The notes below the pieces were generated by a model. The model worked only from the letters and a program-made list of their open reading frames with translations, ran no database searches and was not told the origin of the DNA. A stretch of 5,974 nucleotides of DNA from an uncultured Oscillibacter sp. (GTDB taxonomy: Bacteria > Bacillota > Clostridia > Oscillospirales > Oscillospiraceae), in NCBI GenBank assembly GCA_902476875.1, contig CABSFC010000134.1:1-5974 (forward strand), read 5' to 3'. Each line of letters begins with the position of its first letter. Position 1 is the stretch's first letter. Below, piece after piece: positions 5,021-5,974 of the stretch. Both the position numbers and the translations under genes were made by a program.

Positions 5021-5061
5021 CCGCAAAAAAGAGATTACAATCCCGTAACAACATTTTGCGG
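5021..5061. repeat. 8-bp inverted repeat between noc and the vanW promoter
   Basis: CCGCAAAA (5021-5028) and TTTTGCGG (5054-5061) are perfect inverted repeats 25 bp apart. Between them is a smaller TTAC/GTAA pair. The left arm abuts the vanW -10 region and the right arm touches the noc stop codon. As a noc terminator it is poor: the loop is long and the T-run lies within the stem. It could be an operator for a protein that bridges the arms, or chance. Confidence 0.35.
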
Positions 5062-5862
5062 CTATCCCTGCTTTTTCCGCTGCTTGGGGATGCGGATGGT
5101 CAGCAGGATGGCGTCCTCCGTCTCCTCCCGGCGGCTCTCCGCCCCCACGCCGGCCTCCCGGATCAGCCGCAGGCCCCGGTCCAGGCTGTTCAGAAACAGC
5201 CGCACGTCCTTCAAAATGAACGTCCGGCGGCCCGCCGGCGGCGTGGACTGAAGCTCCGCCAGCCGCCGCTCCACGTACTGCTCCGCCTGGGCCACGTTCA
5301 GCTGGCGGCTGGCGATGTGCCGGACGGCGGAGAGCCGCTCTTCCTCGTCCTCCAGCCGCAGCAGAGCCCGGGCATGGCGCTCCGTCAGGCCATTGGCCGT
5401 CAGGACCTCCCGGCATGCCGGGGACAGCCGCAGCAGCCGCAGCTTGTTGGCCAGGGCCGACGGCGACCGCCCCAGCTGGGCCGCCGCCTCCTCCTGGGTC
5501 ACGCCGGACTGCCGGAGATAGTCCGCGATGGCCGCCGCCTCCTCAAAATAGTGCAGGTCCCGGCGCTGCAGATTCTCCACCAGCGCCAGCAGGGCGGACT
5601 CCCGGTCGTCCACGGCGGTCTCGATGCAGGGCACCGTCTCCAGCCCCGCCAGCTTCGCCGCCCGGAGCCGCCGCTCCCCCGCCACCAGCTCCCAGCCCTC
5701 CCGGCACCGCCGCACCGTCAGAGGCTGGAGAATACCGTGGCGCCGGATGGACGACGCCAGCTCCCGCAATCCCGCCTCATCGAACACCTGCCGGGGCTGC
5801 CGGGGATTGGGCCGGATCTCCGCCGCCGGCAGGCTCAGCACCCGCCGCTCCTCTGTTCCCAC
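5062..5862 (-). CDS. noc: ParB-family CTP-dependent DNA-binding protein, probably Noc (nucleoid occlusion)
   Basis: A 266-residue ParB-type protein from the GTG at 5862. The N-terminal ParB/Srx domain (about 9-100) contains the CTP-binding motifs HGILQPLTV (42-50), GERRLRA (62-68) and ENLQRRDL (96-103). A helix-turn-helix (about 121-145, VTQEEAAAQLGRSPSAL) follows. The C-terminal dimerisation region, KDVRLFLNSLDRGLRLIREAG with TED...IRIPK near the end, is of the type I associate with clostridial Noc rather than Spo0J. ParB proteins load on parS DNA and slide as CTP clamps for chromosome segregation. Noc binds its own sites and blocks division over the nucleoid. The call between Noc and Spo0J is by pattern only. 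The N-terminus has only about eight residues before the ParB domain, without the amphipathic membrane helix of Bacillus Noc. The TTG at 5913 is rejected because the ribosome binding site lies downstream of it. Confidence 0.85.
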   Translation of the reverse strand: MGTEERRVLSLPAAEIRPNPRQPRQVFDEAGLRELASSIRRHGILQPLTVRRCREGWELVAGERRLRAAKLAGLETVPCIETAVDDRESALLALVENLQRRDLHYFEEAAAIADYLRQSGVTQEEAAAQLGRSPSALANKLRLLRLSPACREVLTANGLTERHARALLRLEDEEERLSAVRHIASRQLNVAQAEQYVERRLAELQSTPPAGRRTFILKDVRLFLNSLDRGLRLIREAGVGAESRREETEDAILLTIRIPKQRKKQG

Positions 5863-5869
5863 GGTGGGA
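5857..5869. promoter_or_regulatory. 13-bp palindrome over the noc start codon
   Basis: TCCCAC (5857-5862) and GTGGGA (5864-5869) are perfect arms around one base. The GTG start codon lies within it. In mRNA a 5-bp stem with a 3-nt loop would partly hide the start codon. As DNA it could be a dimer site. It is only loosely like the Noc-box core of Bacillus. Confidence 0.4.
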
Positions 5870-5870
5870 C

Positions 5871-5879
5871 CACCTCCTT
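5871..5879 (-). promoter_or_regulatory. ribosome binding site fixing the GTG start of noc
   Basis: On the minus strand AAGGAGGTG, close to a full anti-16S match, lies 8-10 nt before GTG at 5862. It falls inside the longer TTG-initiated reading and so argues against that start. Confidence 0.8.
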
Positions 5880-5891
5880 CCAATTTCCCCC

Positions 5892-5897
5892 ATTTTA
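5892..5897 (-). promoter_or_regulatory. candidate -10 box of noc
   Basis: TAAAAT on the minus strand lies 30 nt before the start codon, predicting a leader of about 23 nt that just includes the ribosome binding site. No recognisable -35 is seen 16-18 bp upstream. It is supported by being the only A/T-rich hexamer in a GC-rich stretch. Confidence 0.4.
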
Positions 5898-5952
5898 CTC
5901 CGGGGGGGCACAAGAAGTCGGATGGATTCTGTCGAAGGGGCGGCGGGGGATG

Positions 5953-5974
5953 AAAAAAGTGCGCGGCTCCCGCC
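5953..5974 (-). terminator. distal half of a probable terminator, cut by the window edge
   Basis: On the minus strand the window opens with a GC-rich segment GGCGGGAGCCGCGCAC followed directly by six T residues. This is the form of a terminator's 3' arm and U-tract. The 5' arm would be just beyond 5974. If so, noc starts its own transcription unit. Confidence 0.4.

Noticed and set aside
1..5974. CRISPR array, tRNA, rRNA, transposase or phage genes
   Set aside because: Reading both strands shows no regularly spaced repeats, no cloverleaf, no conserved rRNA sequence and no matching protein motifs.

Overview
The window looks like chromosomal core DNA from a GC-rich member of the Clostridia, most like the gut Oscillospiraceae (Flavonifractor/Oscillibacter-type). 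The basis is GC-rich coding DNA with strong AGGAGG-type ribosome binding sites, A/T-rich extended -10 promoters, Firmicutes-type stem-loop/U-tract terminators, and a gene set (MiaB, HPr-like protein, TVP38/VTT membrane protein, VanW-family protein, Noc/ParB) typical of that group. The genus is an inference from style and cannot be proved without a search.

All five protein genes lie on the minus strand, so transcription runs from right to left. From the right edge: the distal half of a probable terminator (5953-5974); a ParB-family protein best called Noc (GTG start, 5862-5062); a 126-bp gap holding an extended -10 promoter and two leader hairpins; a membrane-anchored VanW-family wall protein (4935-3163) ending at a strong terminator; a TVP38/TMEM64-type membrane protein (3063-2437) with a probable terminator; a 73-residue HPr-like protein without any histidine (2216-1995) that has its own promoter, a 5'-terminal hairpin and a very strong terminator; and miaB (TTG start, 1875-463) with its own promoter, over which lies a perfect 20-bp palindrome. 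Positions 1-462, downstream of miaB, hold no convincing gene. They are packed with inverted repeats, several overlapping so that only one of each pair can fold at a time.

The genes do not form one pathway. Each mostly has its own promoter and terminator, and the roles are housekeeping: chromosome partition or nucleoid occlusion, cell-wall-associated function, membrane lipid/transport homeostasis, a probable regulatory HPr relative, and tRNA modification. Noc and VanW may share some read-through transcript because no good terminator separates them.

I see no CRISPR array, transposase, phage gene, toxin-antitoxin pair, tRNA or rRNA, and no evidence for an unknown multigene system. The observations most worth following are the operator-like palindrome on the miaB promoter, the hairpin-dense element at 1-462, the histidine-free HPr paralogue, and the apparent lack of a membrane-targeting N-terminus in the Noc protein.
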